This document shows positions 9,111 to 16,859 of a stretch of DNA of 64,000 bases, piece by piece. The notes beneath the pieces are model-generated. The model did not search any database, was not told the DNA's origin, and saw only the letters and a list, made by a program, of their open reading frames with translations. A program made the translations under genes and the position numbers. Origin of the DNA: Bacteroidota bacterium. GTDB taxonomy: Bacteria; Bacteroidota; Bacteroidia; Bacteroidales; Dysgonomonadaceae. Location of the stretch: NCBI GenBank assembly GCA_023424395.1, contig JAFADY010000019.1:75721-139720 (forward strand), in the 5' to 3' direction. Numbering within the stretch: position 1 is the first letter of the stretch; each line of letters begins with the position of its first letter.

Positions 9111-10423
9111 AATATACTAAGTTTGTAGAAAATTTATTAATGCCGTTAGGTGACACTATAACTGGTTCTGATGTAATGAGACGCCTACATTATTTTCAGA
9201 GAGTTACAAGTTTATCGGAAGAAGAAATTTCAGAACATTCTAAAGAAAAGCTAATAAAACTGCTTGACTTCAGCGTTAAGAAAATACCTTATTACTATAA
9301 ATTAAATAGTTCAATAAAGGAAAATCCTTATGAATGGATTAAAGATTTTCCAATAATGACAAAAGCAACCATTAAGAAAAATGTAAACAACTTGCTAAGT
9401 AAACCTAAGAATAAATTGATATTGTCTTCTACGAGTGGTTCGTCAGGGGAATATGGAATTGTGTATAAAGATAAAAAAGACATATCTAATGGAAGAGCAT
9501 TAATATTACTTTTTTGGGGGTGGGCTGGTTTTAAACCCGGAATGTCTGTTTTACAAACAGGCATGACTTCAAAAAGAGGTTTTGTAAAGTCTCTAAAAGA
9601 TTTTTTTCTTAGAACGAAGTATTTCGTAGCATTTGGACTATCTGATGAAGAAGTAGTAAAACTATTACTTGAACAGAAAAAGAAAAACAGCGACTTTTTA
9701 GCAGGTTACGCGTCTTCTCTTTATGTTTTAGCAGATTTGTGCATCAAGAATAATATTACAGGAGTACGATTTAAAAAGGCAATTAGTTTAGGAGATAAGA
9801 TGTTTCCACACTACAGAAAAAGAATAAAAGAAGCTTTTGGTTGTGAAGTAAACGATACTTATGGTTTATCTGAAGGTTTAACTATTGCCGCTCAGAAGGA
9901 CAACGAATACTATTATATTCTTACCCCGCATGTGTACATAGAATTGTTAAATGATAAAGGAGAAGAAGTGGGCGATGGAGAAATTGGAAGAGTCATAGCT
10001 ACTTCATTAGATGCTTACGGGATGCCTTTAATAAGATATGATACAGGTGATTTAGCTGTGAAGTTACCTAAAGATAAATACCCTAAGCAGAAAGAGCTAC
10101 ATCTTCCGCTCTTAGAGAAAATTATAGGACGAGATACTGATATTGTTAAAACTGAATCAGGTAAATATATGATTGTTCATTTCTTTACAGGAATATTTGA
10201 ATTTATACCTGAAATCAAACAATTCAGAGTAATTCAAAAAGAACTAACTTCAATGGACATTGAGTATATCCCAGGCGAAAATTTTTCAATAAAAGTGTAT
10301 GAAAAAGTGGAAAAACAAATACAAGATTATCTTAAAGAGCCTTTTCCAATTTATTGGAAGGAGGTATCCGTAATACCTCCAACAGCCTCTGGCAAACCTC
10401 AAATTATCCAATCATTATTATAG
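9107..10423 (+). CDS. PaaK/CapK-like adenylate-forming enzyme
   Basis: The protein has 438 aa, usual for phenylacetate-CoA-ligase-like and CapK proteins. The ATP-binding P-loop is STSGSSGEYGIVYKDK near residue 107. NDTYGLSEGLTIAAQ near residue 248 is the A5-type motif, and MPLIRYDTGDLA near residue 306 is the A7-type motif; a lysine near the C-terminus (TASGKPQ) fits the A10 motif. Enzymes of this group activate a carboxylate as acyl-AMP. In a polysaccharide locus and coupled to a CapA-like protein, it probably activates an acid or amino acid that is attached to the glycan. It is cytoplasmic, and the substrate is unknown. Confidence 0.8.
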   Translation: MKYTKFVENLLMPLGDTITGSDVMRRLHYFQRVTSLSEEEISEHSKEKLIKLLDFSVKKIPYYYKLNSSIKENPYEWIKDFPIMTKATIKKNVNNLLSKPKNKLILSSTSGSSGEYGIVYKDKKDISNGRALILLFWGWAGFKPGMSVLQTGMTSKRGFVKSLKDFFLRTKYFVAFGLSDEEVVKLLLEQKKKNSDFLAGYASSLYVLADLCIKNNITGVRFKKAISLGDKMFPHYRKRIKEAFGCEVNDTYGLSEGLTIAAQKDNEYYYILTPHVYIELLNDKGEEVGDGEIGRVIATSLDAYGMPLIRYDTGDLAVKLPKDKYPKQKELHLPLLEKIIGRDTDIVKTESGKYMIVHFFTGIFEFIPEIKQFRVIQKELTSMDIEYIPGENFSIKVYEKVEKQIQDYLKEPFPIYWKEVSVIPPTASGKPQIIQSLL

Positions 10424-10435
10424 AGAATTGTTGAA

Positions 10436-11509
10436 ATGAAAATTGTAACCATTATCGGCGCTCGTCCTCAGTTTGTAAAAGCAGCTGTTGTTAGTAGAGC
10501 AATTAAAGAAAAAGTGAATATAGAAGAAATTATTGTGCATACCGGACAACATTTTGATAAAAATATGTCGGATGTGTTTTTTGAAGAAATGCAAATTCCC
10601 AAACCCAAATATAACTTAGCGATTAACGGTTTATCGCACGGAGCAATGACAGGGCAAATGCTGGAAAAAATTGAAGCCGTTCTTTTAGAGGAAAAACCCG
10701 ATTGGGTTTTGGTCTATGGCGATACCAATTCTACTTTAGCAGGAGCTTTGGCCGCTAAAAAACTTCATATAAAACTTGCCCATGTAGAAGCAGGACTAAG
10801 GTCGTTTAATATGAGGATGCCCGAAGAAATAAATCGTATTTTAACAGATAGAATCAGTGACGCCTTACTTTGTCCAACTGAAACAGCCATTGAAAACTTA
10901 TATAGGGAAGGATTTGAAAATATCCGGTGCGATATTATTAATGTTGGAGACGTTATGCAAGATGCTGCCATTTTTTATAGTGAAAAAGCCAAGAAACCTA
11001 CTGCCGTTATTCAAGAAGACTTTATTCTTTGTACAATACATCGAGCTGAAAATACGGATGATCCGGCGCGGTTAATGAATATAGTATCTGCATTAGAGAA
11101 AATTTCGAGTGAAAACTGTCCTGTCGTTATTCCATTACATCCCCGTACAAAAAATAAATTAAACGGAATGAATTATGATTTCTCGAATAGTTCTATAATA
11201 TTTATTCAACCCATAGGTTATTTAGAAATGGTGTGGTTGTTGCAAAACTGCCGGTTGGTTATGACGGATAGTGGTGGAGTGCAAAAAGAGGCTTATTTTT
11301 TTAATAAATATTGCATTACTTTGCGTGAGGAAACGGAGTGGGTGGAATTAGTGAAAAACAATTTCAATGTTTTGGCGGGAAGCAATGCAGATAAAATAGC
11401 CGAAGCATACGGAGTATTATCAAAAAATATGACTTTTGATAACAAAAATAGGTTGTATGGGGATGGAGATGCCGGGAAAAAGATAGTAAAGTATTTGATG
11501 AATAATTAA
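10436..11509 (+). CDS. wecB: UDP-N-acetylglucosamine 2-epimerase (non-hydrolysing)
   Basis: The 357-aa protein carries all the usual WecB motifs: IIGARPQFVKAA at the N-terminus, HTGQHFDKNMSDVFFEEM near residue 35, VYGDTNSTLAGALAA near residue 92, HVEAGLRSFN near residue 116, and TDSGGVQKEAYFF followed by LREETEW near residue 280. It interconverts UDP-GlcNAc and UDP-ManNAc in the cytosol, so ManNAc or a derivative probably occurs in the polysaccharide. Its base composition looks less AT-rich than the flanking glycosyltransferase genes, which fits a mosaic locus. It starts 12 bp after the preceding gene. Confidence 0.93.
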   Translation: MKIVTIIGARPQFVKAAVVSRAIKEKVNIEEIIVHTGQHFDKNMSDVFFEEMQIPKPKYNLAINGLSHGAMTGQMLEKIEAVLLEEKPDWVLVYGDTNSTLAGALAAKKLHIKLAHVEAGLRSFNMRMPEEINRILTDRISDALLCPTETAIENLYREGFENIRCDIINVGDVMQDAAIFYSEKAKKPTAVIQEDFILCTIHRAENTDDPARLMNIVSALEKISSENCPVVIPLHPRTKNKLNGMNYDFSNSSIIFIQPIGYLEMVWLLQNCRLVMTDSGGVQKEAYFFNKYCITLREETEWVELVKNNFNVLAGSNADKIAEAYGVLSKNMTFDNKNRLYGDGDAGKKIVKYLMNN

Positions 11510-11510
11510 T

Positions 11511-12737
11511 ATGCGAATTTGGTATTTATCAAAGTATGCACAGCGTCCTTTATTTGGCACACCCACCAGACAATATTTTTACTCTAAATATTTTGCAAAA
11601 AAAGGATTTGATGTAACGTTGGTTAGTTCTCGTTCAAATGGAAATAAAAGCTTTCCTCGTATAGGGTATAAAAATATGAGGATGGATAAATATGAAAGGG
11701 TAAAATTAATATTATTAAATGGTTCTATTATAAATTTGGGCTTTAATTATAAAAGGATTATAAGCTGGGTGCTTTTCGAGTTAAGGGTACTTTATTGGGG
11801 AATATTTCAATCGAAAGAAAAGCCTGATGTAGTAATTGCATCCTCATTATCTTTGCTAACCTTTATTTCTGGGGTGTTTTTTAAAAAATACTATAAATGT
11901 AAACTAATTTGTGAAGTAAGGGATATTTGGCCATTAACTGTTGTGGAAACAAAAAAACTATCAAAAAAAAATTTATTCATTCGTTTTCTTACTTATGTAG
12001 AACATTTAGGATACAAACATGCTGATATAATAGTTGGTTCTATGGGTAATTTGGCGGAGTATATTAAAAGTGTCAATCCTGATTATTCTAATAAAGTTAA
12101 ATATATCCCCACAGGTTTCGATCCTGAATTTTATAAAAAGGATGATACTCTTCTTGCTGATTTTAATAAAAAATTCCAACAAATAGCTACTGATAATTTT
12201 ATTGTTGGATATGCTGGAAGTATCGGTAAGGCAAATTGTATTGACCAAATAATAGATGTCGCTTATTTAATGAGAAATGATCACGTTAGCTTTGTTCTTA
12301 TAGGCGATGGAGTACTAAAAAATGATTATCTTAAAAGGATAGAAGAGTTAAATCTACATAATATTCATTTTTTGGGATATTGCCCTAAAAAGACTCTACC
12401 TTTTATTTTAAATAAGTGTGATATTTTGATTAACCCATGGTTATCAGGTGTCAATATATATAAATATGGACTTTCTCCTAATAAGTGGATTGATTACATG
12501 TATAGCGGACGTCCAATCATAGTATCGGTGGATGGTTATCAAAATATTATCAATGAAGCCGAGTGTGGTATGTTTGTCAAAGCGGGTGATATCAAAGCAA
12601 TAGTAGATGCGATTAATTATTATAGAGGTCTTAGTAAAATACAATTAGATGAAATTGGTCAAAATGGAAAAAATTATTTATTAAATAATCTCACATATTC
12701 AGAGCTTGCAAAAAAGTATTTAGATATTCTGAGATAA
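11511..12737 (+). CDS. WbuB-like glycosyltransferase family 4 protein
   Basis: The protein has 408 aa. The start MRIWYLSKYAQRP and the early TPTRQYFYSKYFAKKGFDVT resemble WbuB-type fucosaminyl or N-acetylhexosaminyl transferases, and ICEVRDIWPLTVVE near residue 140 is a typical family segment. The donor site near residue 320 reads SPNKWIDYMYSGRPII, with Trp-Ile-Asp where Leu-Phe-Glu is common, so the first acidic residue is Asp rather than Glu. It begins 1 bp after wecB, so a ManNAc-type donor is plausible. It is the last intact gene of the plus-strand polysaccharide cluster. Confidence 0.83.
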   Translation: MRIWYLSKYAQRPLFGTPTRQYFYSKYFAKKGFDVTLVSSRSNGNKSFPRIGYKNMRMDKYERVKLILLNGSIINLGFNYKRIISWVLFELRVLYWGIFQSKEKPDVVIASSLSLLTFISGVFFKKYYKCKLICEVRDIWPLTVVETKKLSKKNLFIRFLTYVEHLGYKHADIIVGSMGNLAEYIKSVNPDYSNKVKYIPTGFDPEFYKKDDTLLADFNKKFQQIATDNFIVGYAGSIGKANCIDQIIDVAYLMRNDHVSFVLIGDGVLKNDYLKRIEELNLHNIHFLGYCPKKTLPFILNKCDILINPWLSGVNIYKYGLSPNKWIDYMYSGRPIIVSVDGYQNIINEAECGMFVKAGDIKAIVDAINYYRGLSKIQLDEIGQNGKNYLLNNLTYSELAKKYLDILR

Positions 12738-12853
12738 CACATATTTTTGTTCACAATAATAGTTTACGAGGACCTTTAATTTAATATCAATAAATAGTAA
12801 TTTGTTTAGTTTTAGATCAACTTTTAATTGAAAGGGAATTAAAGATAAAAGAT

Positions 12854-13036
12854 ATGAATATCCTTTTTCTAACAATGGCTCAATTTTCGAGTATAAATTC
12901 AAGAAATCTTTATACCGATTTAATGCGTGAATTTAACAACCAAGGACACAATGTGTTTGCAGTAAGCCCCTCGGAAAGATGATATAAGAAGAACACATCC
13001 TTAAGTACAGATAATGAAGTTAATATTTTAAATGTA
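12854..13036 (+). pseudogene. Truncated glycosyltransferase remnant with in-frame stop
   Basis: An ATG at 12854 opens a frame starting MNILFLTMAQFSSI with NQGHNVFAVSPSER before TGA at 12980-12982. The segment is the N-terminal Rossmann part of a GT4 enzyme of the kind usually about 400 aa long. The same frame continues after the stop as YKKNTSLSTDNEVNILNV, which still fits the family, and then similarity is lost close to the 3' end of wzc at 13055. It therefore carries both a nonsense change and a deletion of about 85 percent of the gene. It marks the 3' border of the sugar gene cluster. The start and family are well supported; the exact end is approximate. Confidence 0.65.
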
Positions 13037-13054
13037 TACTTGACACAGTTTAAT

Positions 13055-15496
13055 TTACACTACCGCTTTCCCTCGCAATTTATCGATACTCTCTTTTATC
13101 TGTTTCTTGAATTTTTGCCATCCGGTTAATTCTTCTTTGTGGTAATATCCGTAGCGGTAATATCGGCTGTATCCATATCCGTAATACGAATTTGTGAGGT
13201 CGTGACGGATATCGTTCACCACAAGCCCTATACGTGGCAATCTGTTGGCCTGAACCAATCTGTCCAACTGTTTTATGCTCTCTTTATAGGTTGCATCAAC
13301 CCGGGTAACAAACAGGGTAGCATCGGCGTATTCTGCCAGGATATTGGCGTCGGTAACCGTCATGGGAGCACAGTCGATGATCACGTAGTCGAAATCGGCT
13401 TTAAGTTTTTGGAACAGCTCCTGCGTCTTCTCGTTCATCAATAGCTCGGAAGGGTTGGGAGGAATAATTCCCGCCGGCATTATACTTAAATTGGGTATCT
13501 TGTTTATGGGATACAAAATATCTTCGTACTCGTTTATTCTGATCAGGAAGCCCGAAATTCCGGCTTTTTTCTCCATGCTCACTAATTTTGTCAGCTGCGG
13601 CCTTCTTAAGTCCATACCCAGCAGCGCCGTTTTTTTGCCGCCAACTGCTAAGGTAGCAGCCAAATTCATGGAAATAAAAGTTTTTCCTTCTCCCGGCATG
13701 GTAGATGTGATAAGAATGGTGCGGTTGCCTTGGCCTTGCAAGGTAAAGCGCAGATTGGAACGTAGGATACGGAATTGCTCCGCCAAAGGGGAATCGTTAT
13801 TTTCTTCAACAACGAATGTTCTGCCGTCGTCTTGGTCGTAATGGCCTATTTCTCCGAGAATGGGCGCGGTTGTGTTTCGTTCGATGTCTTTTTTGCTTTT
13901 TATTTTATTGTTGAGCAGGTCGCGTATGTAAATAATCAGAAAAGGAGCCAGCAAACCCAATAGAAGCGCCGCCATATAAATGAGACTTTTTTTGGGTTTA
14001 ACAGGGGCGGATAGTGTACGGGCCGCGTCGATAACCCTTACATGAGAAATGGTGGAAGATTTGGATAAGGCTACCTCTTCCCTTCTCTGTAACAGAAAGA
14101 TATAAAGTTCTTGCTGAATCTGTTGTTGTCGGCTATACTCCAACGCTCTGCGTTCTTGCGCCGGCACATTGCGGATGCTTGCCTGCACGTTGCCCGATCG
14201 TCTGCGAAGGGTATTCAGGCTTGCCTGCAAGGTTTGTTTCATACTCTGCAAACCATTGTTGAGACTGGTGCGTAAAGTCGCTAATTGGCTGTCGATATTT
14301 TGAATGAGCGGATTTTCTTCCGAAACGCTCATCAGTGAGCGCTCGCGTTGGAGCAATAGACTGTTGTATTCCTGGATAATGGAGCTTAATCCCGGGTTGG
14401 TTACCGTGAGTGACGTTGGTACCAATTTGGGGCTGGAGGATGTTTGCCTCAAGAAATCCATCAGTGAGTTTACTACGCTCAACTGCACTTCCAGGTCGGT
14501 TTCCGATTGTCCGTAGTTGGCGGAACTGCTTACCATGGCTTGCGATTGGGTTTCGATATTGACAATGTTATTTTCTTGTTTGAATTGCTGTATTTCGGAT
14601 TCAAGCCCTGTTAATTCTTTTGTAACATTATCCAGTCGCTCATCGATAAAAGCAATGGTACTGTCGGAAATAATGTTGCGGTCCTGTATTTCGTTATTGA
14701 TGTAATTTGATATTACCGTGTTCAGGACATCTTCACTTCGCCGGGGTTTGCTATCCAATATTTTCAGATCGATGATGGTATTGTTGCCTTGCGGCGAGGT
14801 AACCGAAAGTCTTGAAGCGTAGGAATTGGTCGTCCCGGTTACGGAATTAAGACCTATCTCGAGGGGATACTTCAGTTGCGGTTTTTCTTCATCGAAGAAA
14901 AACGTTAGAATGACGCCGGGCAAAACAATGGATGAACCGGGCGAACCTCTATACTCTTTTTCATCCGTTTTATTTTTTATTACAATGGTGTTGTCATCTA
15001 ATGAGAGAATAAATTCATCGTTTAATAAACGGTGGTACATTTTTTCATCGATGATCTCTTGCTTCAACAGAAAAGGGAGGTCGCTCCTATAAAGCTCGCC
15101 TTTTTTTACCCGATGGTTGGTGGAATAAAACCTGACATTGAGGCCCAGGTCTTCTACCACTTGTTGCATCAAGGAGTAACTGTTGATTATCTGCATTTCG
15201 TTTTCCACATTGCCGCCTTGGCTGGTAATTCCCAAATTTTCGAGGATCAGTGCGTTGGCATCGCCTGCACCGCTACTTTCTTCCTTAATGAGGATCTTTG
15301 CCCTGGTATCGTAAACCGGCGTGGAAAAGCGTAACGCCAGCCATGCTAATATAAGGGCCAACAGGCCGCATGCGATAGCCCATATCCAATTGGCGCGGAC
15401 AATATTTACTATTTGCTGAACATCGAATGCGCTTTCTTGTGAGTTGGCATCCAATTCCTCGATCAAACGGGAGATATCTTTCGTATTATCTTTCAT
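13055..15496 (-). CDS. wzc: Polysaccharide co-polymerase / BY-type tyrosine kinase (Wzc)
   Basis: The 813-aa inner-membrane protein joins a Wzz domain to a cytoplasmic tyrosine autokinase. The first membrane helix lies near residues 33-53 and the second near 505-525, with a long coiled-coil-rich periplasmic part between them. The kinase has Walker A STMPGEGKT near residue 600, Walker A' GMDLRRP near 630 and Walker B YVIIDCAPM near 705. The C-terminus has a tyrosine cluster (SYYGYGYSRYYRYGYY) where autophosphorylation occurs in this family. It controls chain length and export together with Wza, whose gene lies 1 bp upstream. The pair runs opposite to the sugar-assembly genes. Confidence 0.93.
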   Translation of the reverse strand: MKDNTKDISRLIEELDANSQESAFDVQQIVNIVRANWIWAIACGLLALILAWLALRFSTPVYDTRAKILIKEESSGAGDANALILENLGITSQGGNVENEMQIINSYSLMQQVVEDLGLNVRFYSTNHRVKKGELYRSDLPFLLKQEIIDEKMYHRLLNDEFILSLDDNTIVIKNKTDEKEYRGSPGSSIVLPGVILTFFFDEEKPQLKYPLEIGLNSVTGTTNSYASRLSVTSPQGNNTIIDLKILDSKPRRSEDVLNTVISNYINNEIQDRNIISDSTIAFIDERLDNVTKELTGLESEIQQFKQENNIVNIETQSQAMVSSSANYGQSETDLEVQLSVVNSLMDFLRQTSSSPKLVPTSLTVTNPGLSSIIQEYNSLLLQRERSLMSVSEENPLIQNIDSQLATLRTSLNNGLQSMKQTLQASLNTLRRRSGNVQASIRNVPAQERRALEYSRQQQIQQELYIFLLQRREEVALSKSSTISHVRVIDAARTLSAPVKPKKSLIYMAALLLGLLAPFLIIYIRDLLNNKIKSKKDIERNTTAPILGEIGHYDQDDGRTFVVEENNDSPLAEQFRILRSNLRFTLQGQGNRTILITSTMPGEGKTFISMNLAATLAVGGKKTALLGMDLRRPQLTKLVSMEKKAGISGFLIRINEYEDILYPINKIPNLSIMPAGIIPPNPSELLMNEKTQELFQKLKADFDYVIIDCAPMTVTDANILAEYADATLFVTRVDATYKESIKQLDRLVQANRLPRIGLVVNDIRHDLTNSYYGYGYSRYYRYGYYHKEELTGWQKFKKQIKESIDKLRGKAVV

Positions 15497-15497
15497 A

Positions 15498-16292
15498 TTA
15501 CAATCTTGACAATAATATTGCTATGGCGCTTAATAAAGAGACTGCTGAGGTAATAATGGATATATTTCTCGCGTTGAATGTATCGGTTTGAGAGGCTTTG
15601 GACTTGGCCGGCTCCACGTAAATTACATCGTTCTGCTGGAGATAAAAGTAGGGGGAATGTAATAATTGGCCATCATTGATATTGTATCTCACAATTTTTT
15701 GCCTGTTCCCTTCCTGGCGGATCAACATGATGTTTTCTCTTTTTCCGTAAATGGTCATGTCTCCCGCCAGTCCCAAGGCGTCCAGAACACTGATGCGTTC
15801 TCCCGCTACGAAATACGACCCCGGCTGATTGACTTCGCCCAATACGGATATTTTGAAATTTCCCAACCGGACATTGATGACAGGGTCTACGTAATATCGT
15901 TTGGCGCGTTGCGCTATTTGTTCTTTTATTTGCGTGGTGGTCAATCCCGCCACCTGTATGGTTCCAATCAAAGGAAGCTCAATGTTGCCGTTCTTATCTA
16001 CCAAATAACCGATGGCGCCCCTTTCTTCCGCCGAAGCATTGTTGGGATTTCGTTGTTCGTTTTGAACCGCCGACAGGTTATTGTCCATTACCTGGATGCT
16101 TATTTGCAATACATCGTCGGGCTTTACCTGCAAAGCATTGTAAACAGTATTTCCTAATACAACACCATCTGTATAAACAACAGTATCTGTGGGTATATTC
16201 ACGAAATAGGGCACATTTTCGTAGCTTCTGCAAGAGCTCAATAAAAGGATGCTCAAGAGAGCCGGAAAAATAAAAAATGATTTTATTTTCAT
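15498..16292 (-). CDS. wza: Outer-membrane polysaccharide export lipoprotein (Wza)
   Basis: The protein has 264 aa and an SPII signal with lipobox LLSSC near residue 21. A poly-export domain follows, including the segment GNIELPLIGTIQVAGLTT and the repeat QIAQRAKRYYVDPVINV. An SLBB-type domain contains ISVLGEVNQPGSYFVAGE near residues 150-170. A hydrophobic segment at the very C-terminus (about 245-262) corresponds to the outer-membrane helix. It forms the export channel for capsule or exopolysaccharide and works with Wzc just downstream. A good promoter is visible about 115 bp upstream. It is shorter than E. coli Wza, as is usual in Bacteroidetes. Confidence 0.92.
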   Translation of the reverse strand: MKIKSFFIFPALLSILLLSSCRSYENVPYFVNIPTDTVVYTDGVVLGNTVYNALQVKPDDVLQISIQVMDNNLSAVQNEQRNPNNASAEERGAIGYLVDKNGNIELPLIGTIQVAGLTTTQIKEQIAQRAKRYYVDPVINVRLGNFKISVLGEVNQPGSYFVAGERISVLDALGLAGDMTIYGKRENIMLIRQEGNRQKIVRYNINDGQLLHSPYFYLQQNDVIYVEPAKSKASQTDTFNARNISIITSAVSLLSAIAILLSRL

Positions 16293-16407
16293 TGTCGTAA
16301 TTTTTTTGAATAGTCAGGTTTAATAGTTATAATCTATTAAATAGAATGCGTTGATGTTGATACATGCACAATGTGCGGCTTGTTTGTTTTAAAGATTATC
16401 CAGGATG

Positions 16408-16439
16408 CGAAAGTACAACTTATTCGCTGAAAAATCAAA
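16408..16439 (-). promoter_or_regulatory. Bacteroidetes-type promoter for wza-wzc
   Basis: On the minus strand, TTTG (16436-16439) and TACTTTCG (16408-16415) are 20 bp apart. This matches the Bacteroides sigma-ABfr pattern TTTG-N19-21-TAnnTTTG with one change. It gives a leader of roughly 105-110 nt before wza. Confidence 0.6.
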
Positions 16440-16535
16440 GAAAACCTTCTATAAATTCGGGTTTTGTGGTAAATTTTCGCAGTAGCAGGCCTTATGCCCC
16501 TTATCACTTACCATTTTTACGAAGAAGAAATGATA

Positions 16536-16829
16536 AAGAGGCTGTCGCAAAAGCACCAATGTAATTTCATTTTGTCGTGTTGAGTCCCCACCCTAAAAAT
16601 TAGGCATAAAAAGAAAATGACATGAATAATAATAAATAGATGCCTCCTTTCGTCGGTATGACAATTGACTTGTAGCGCAGCTATCTGCGGTTGTCATTTC
16701 GAACGAAGTGAGAAATCTATAACAACTCAAAATCAGATATTTATAAAAATATGTCATTGGTAAAGAAGTGATCCCGATAGCTATCGGGAGACAATTTGAT
16801 AGCAGATTTTTACTTTTGAGACAACTTTA
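16536..16829. mobile_element. Non-coding element with GAGGCTGTC-type imperfect inverted ends
   Basis: The left end reads GAGGCTGTCGCAAAAG and the right end, reverse complemented, reads AAAGTTGTCTCAAAAG, about 13 of 16 matching. Inside are a GTCATTTCGAACGAAGTGAG segment, a family of repeats common near Bacteroidetes genes, and an 18-bp perfect palindrome TCCCGATAGCTATCGGGA at 16772-16789. No ORF of note is present and no clear target duplication is seen. A related element lies at 22071-22234. I read both as MITE-like elements of one family; the parent IS is not in the window. With the wza promoter at 16408-16439 this accounts for most of the 567-bp gap between wza and the ATPase gene. Confidence 0.5.
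16772..16789. repeat. 18-bp perfect palindrome
   Basis: TCCCGATAGCTATCGGGA is its own reverse complement. This palindrome type is widespread in intergenic regions of Bacteroidetes. It lies inside the MITE-like element, near the 3' end of the P-type ATPase gene, and might act as a weak terminator stem for it, although no strong T-run follows. Confidence 0.6.
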
Positions 16830-16859
16830 TTCTAACAGTCTATTATCTGATATTCACTT

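Noticed and set aside
15666..16157. 163-aa plus-strand ORF inside wza
   Set aside because: It is antisense to a clear wza gene and has no domain, signal or promoter.
16364..16564. 66-aa plus-strand ORF upstream of wza
   Set aside because: It crosses the wza promoter and the start of the MITE-like element and has no coding character.
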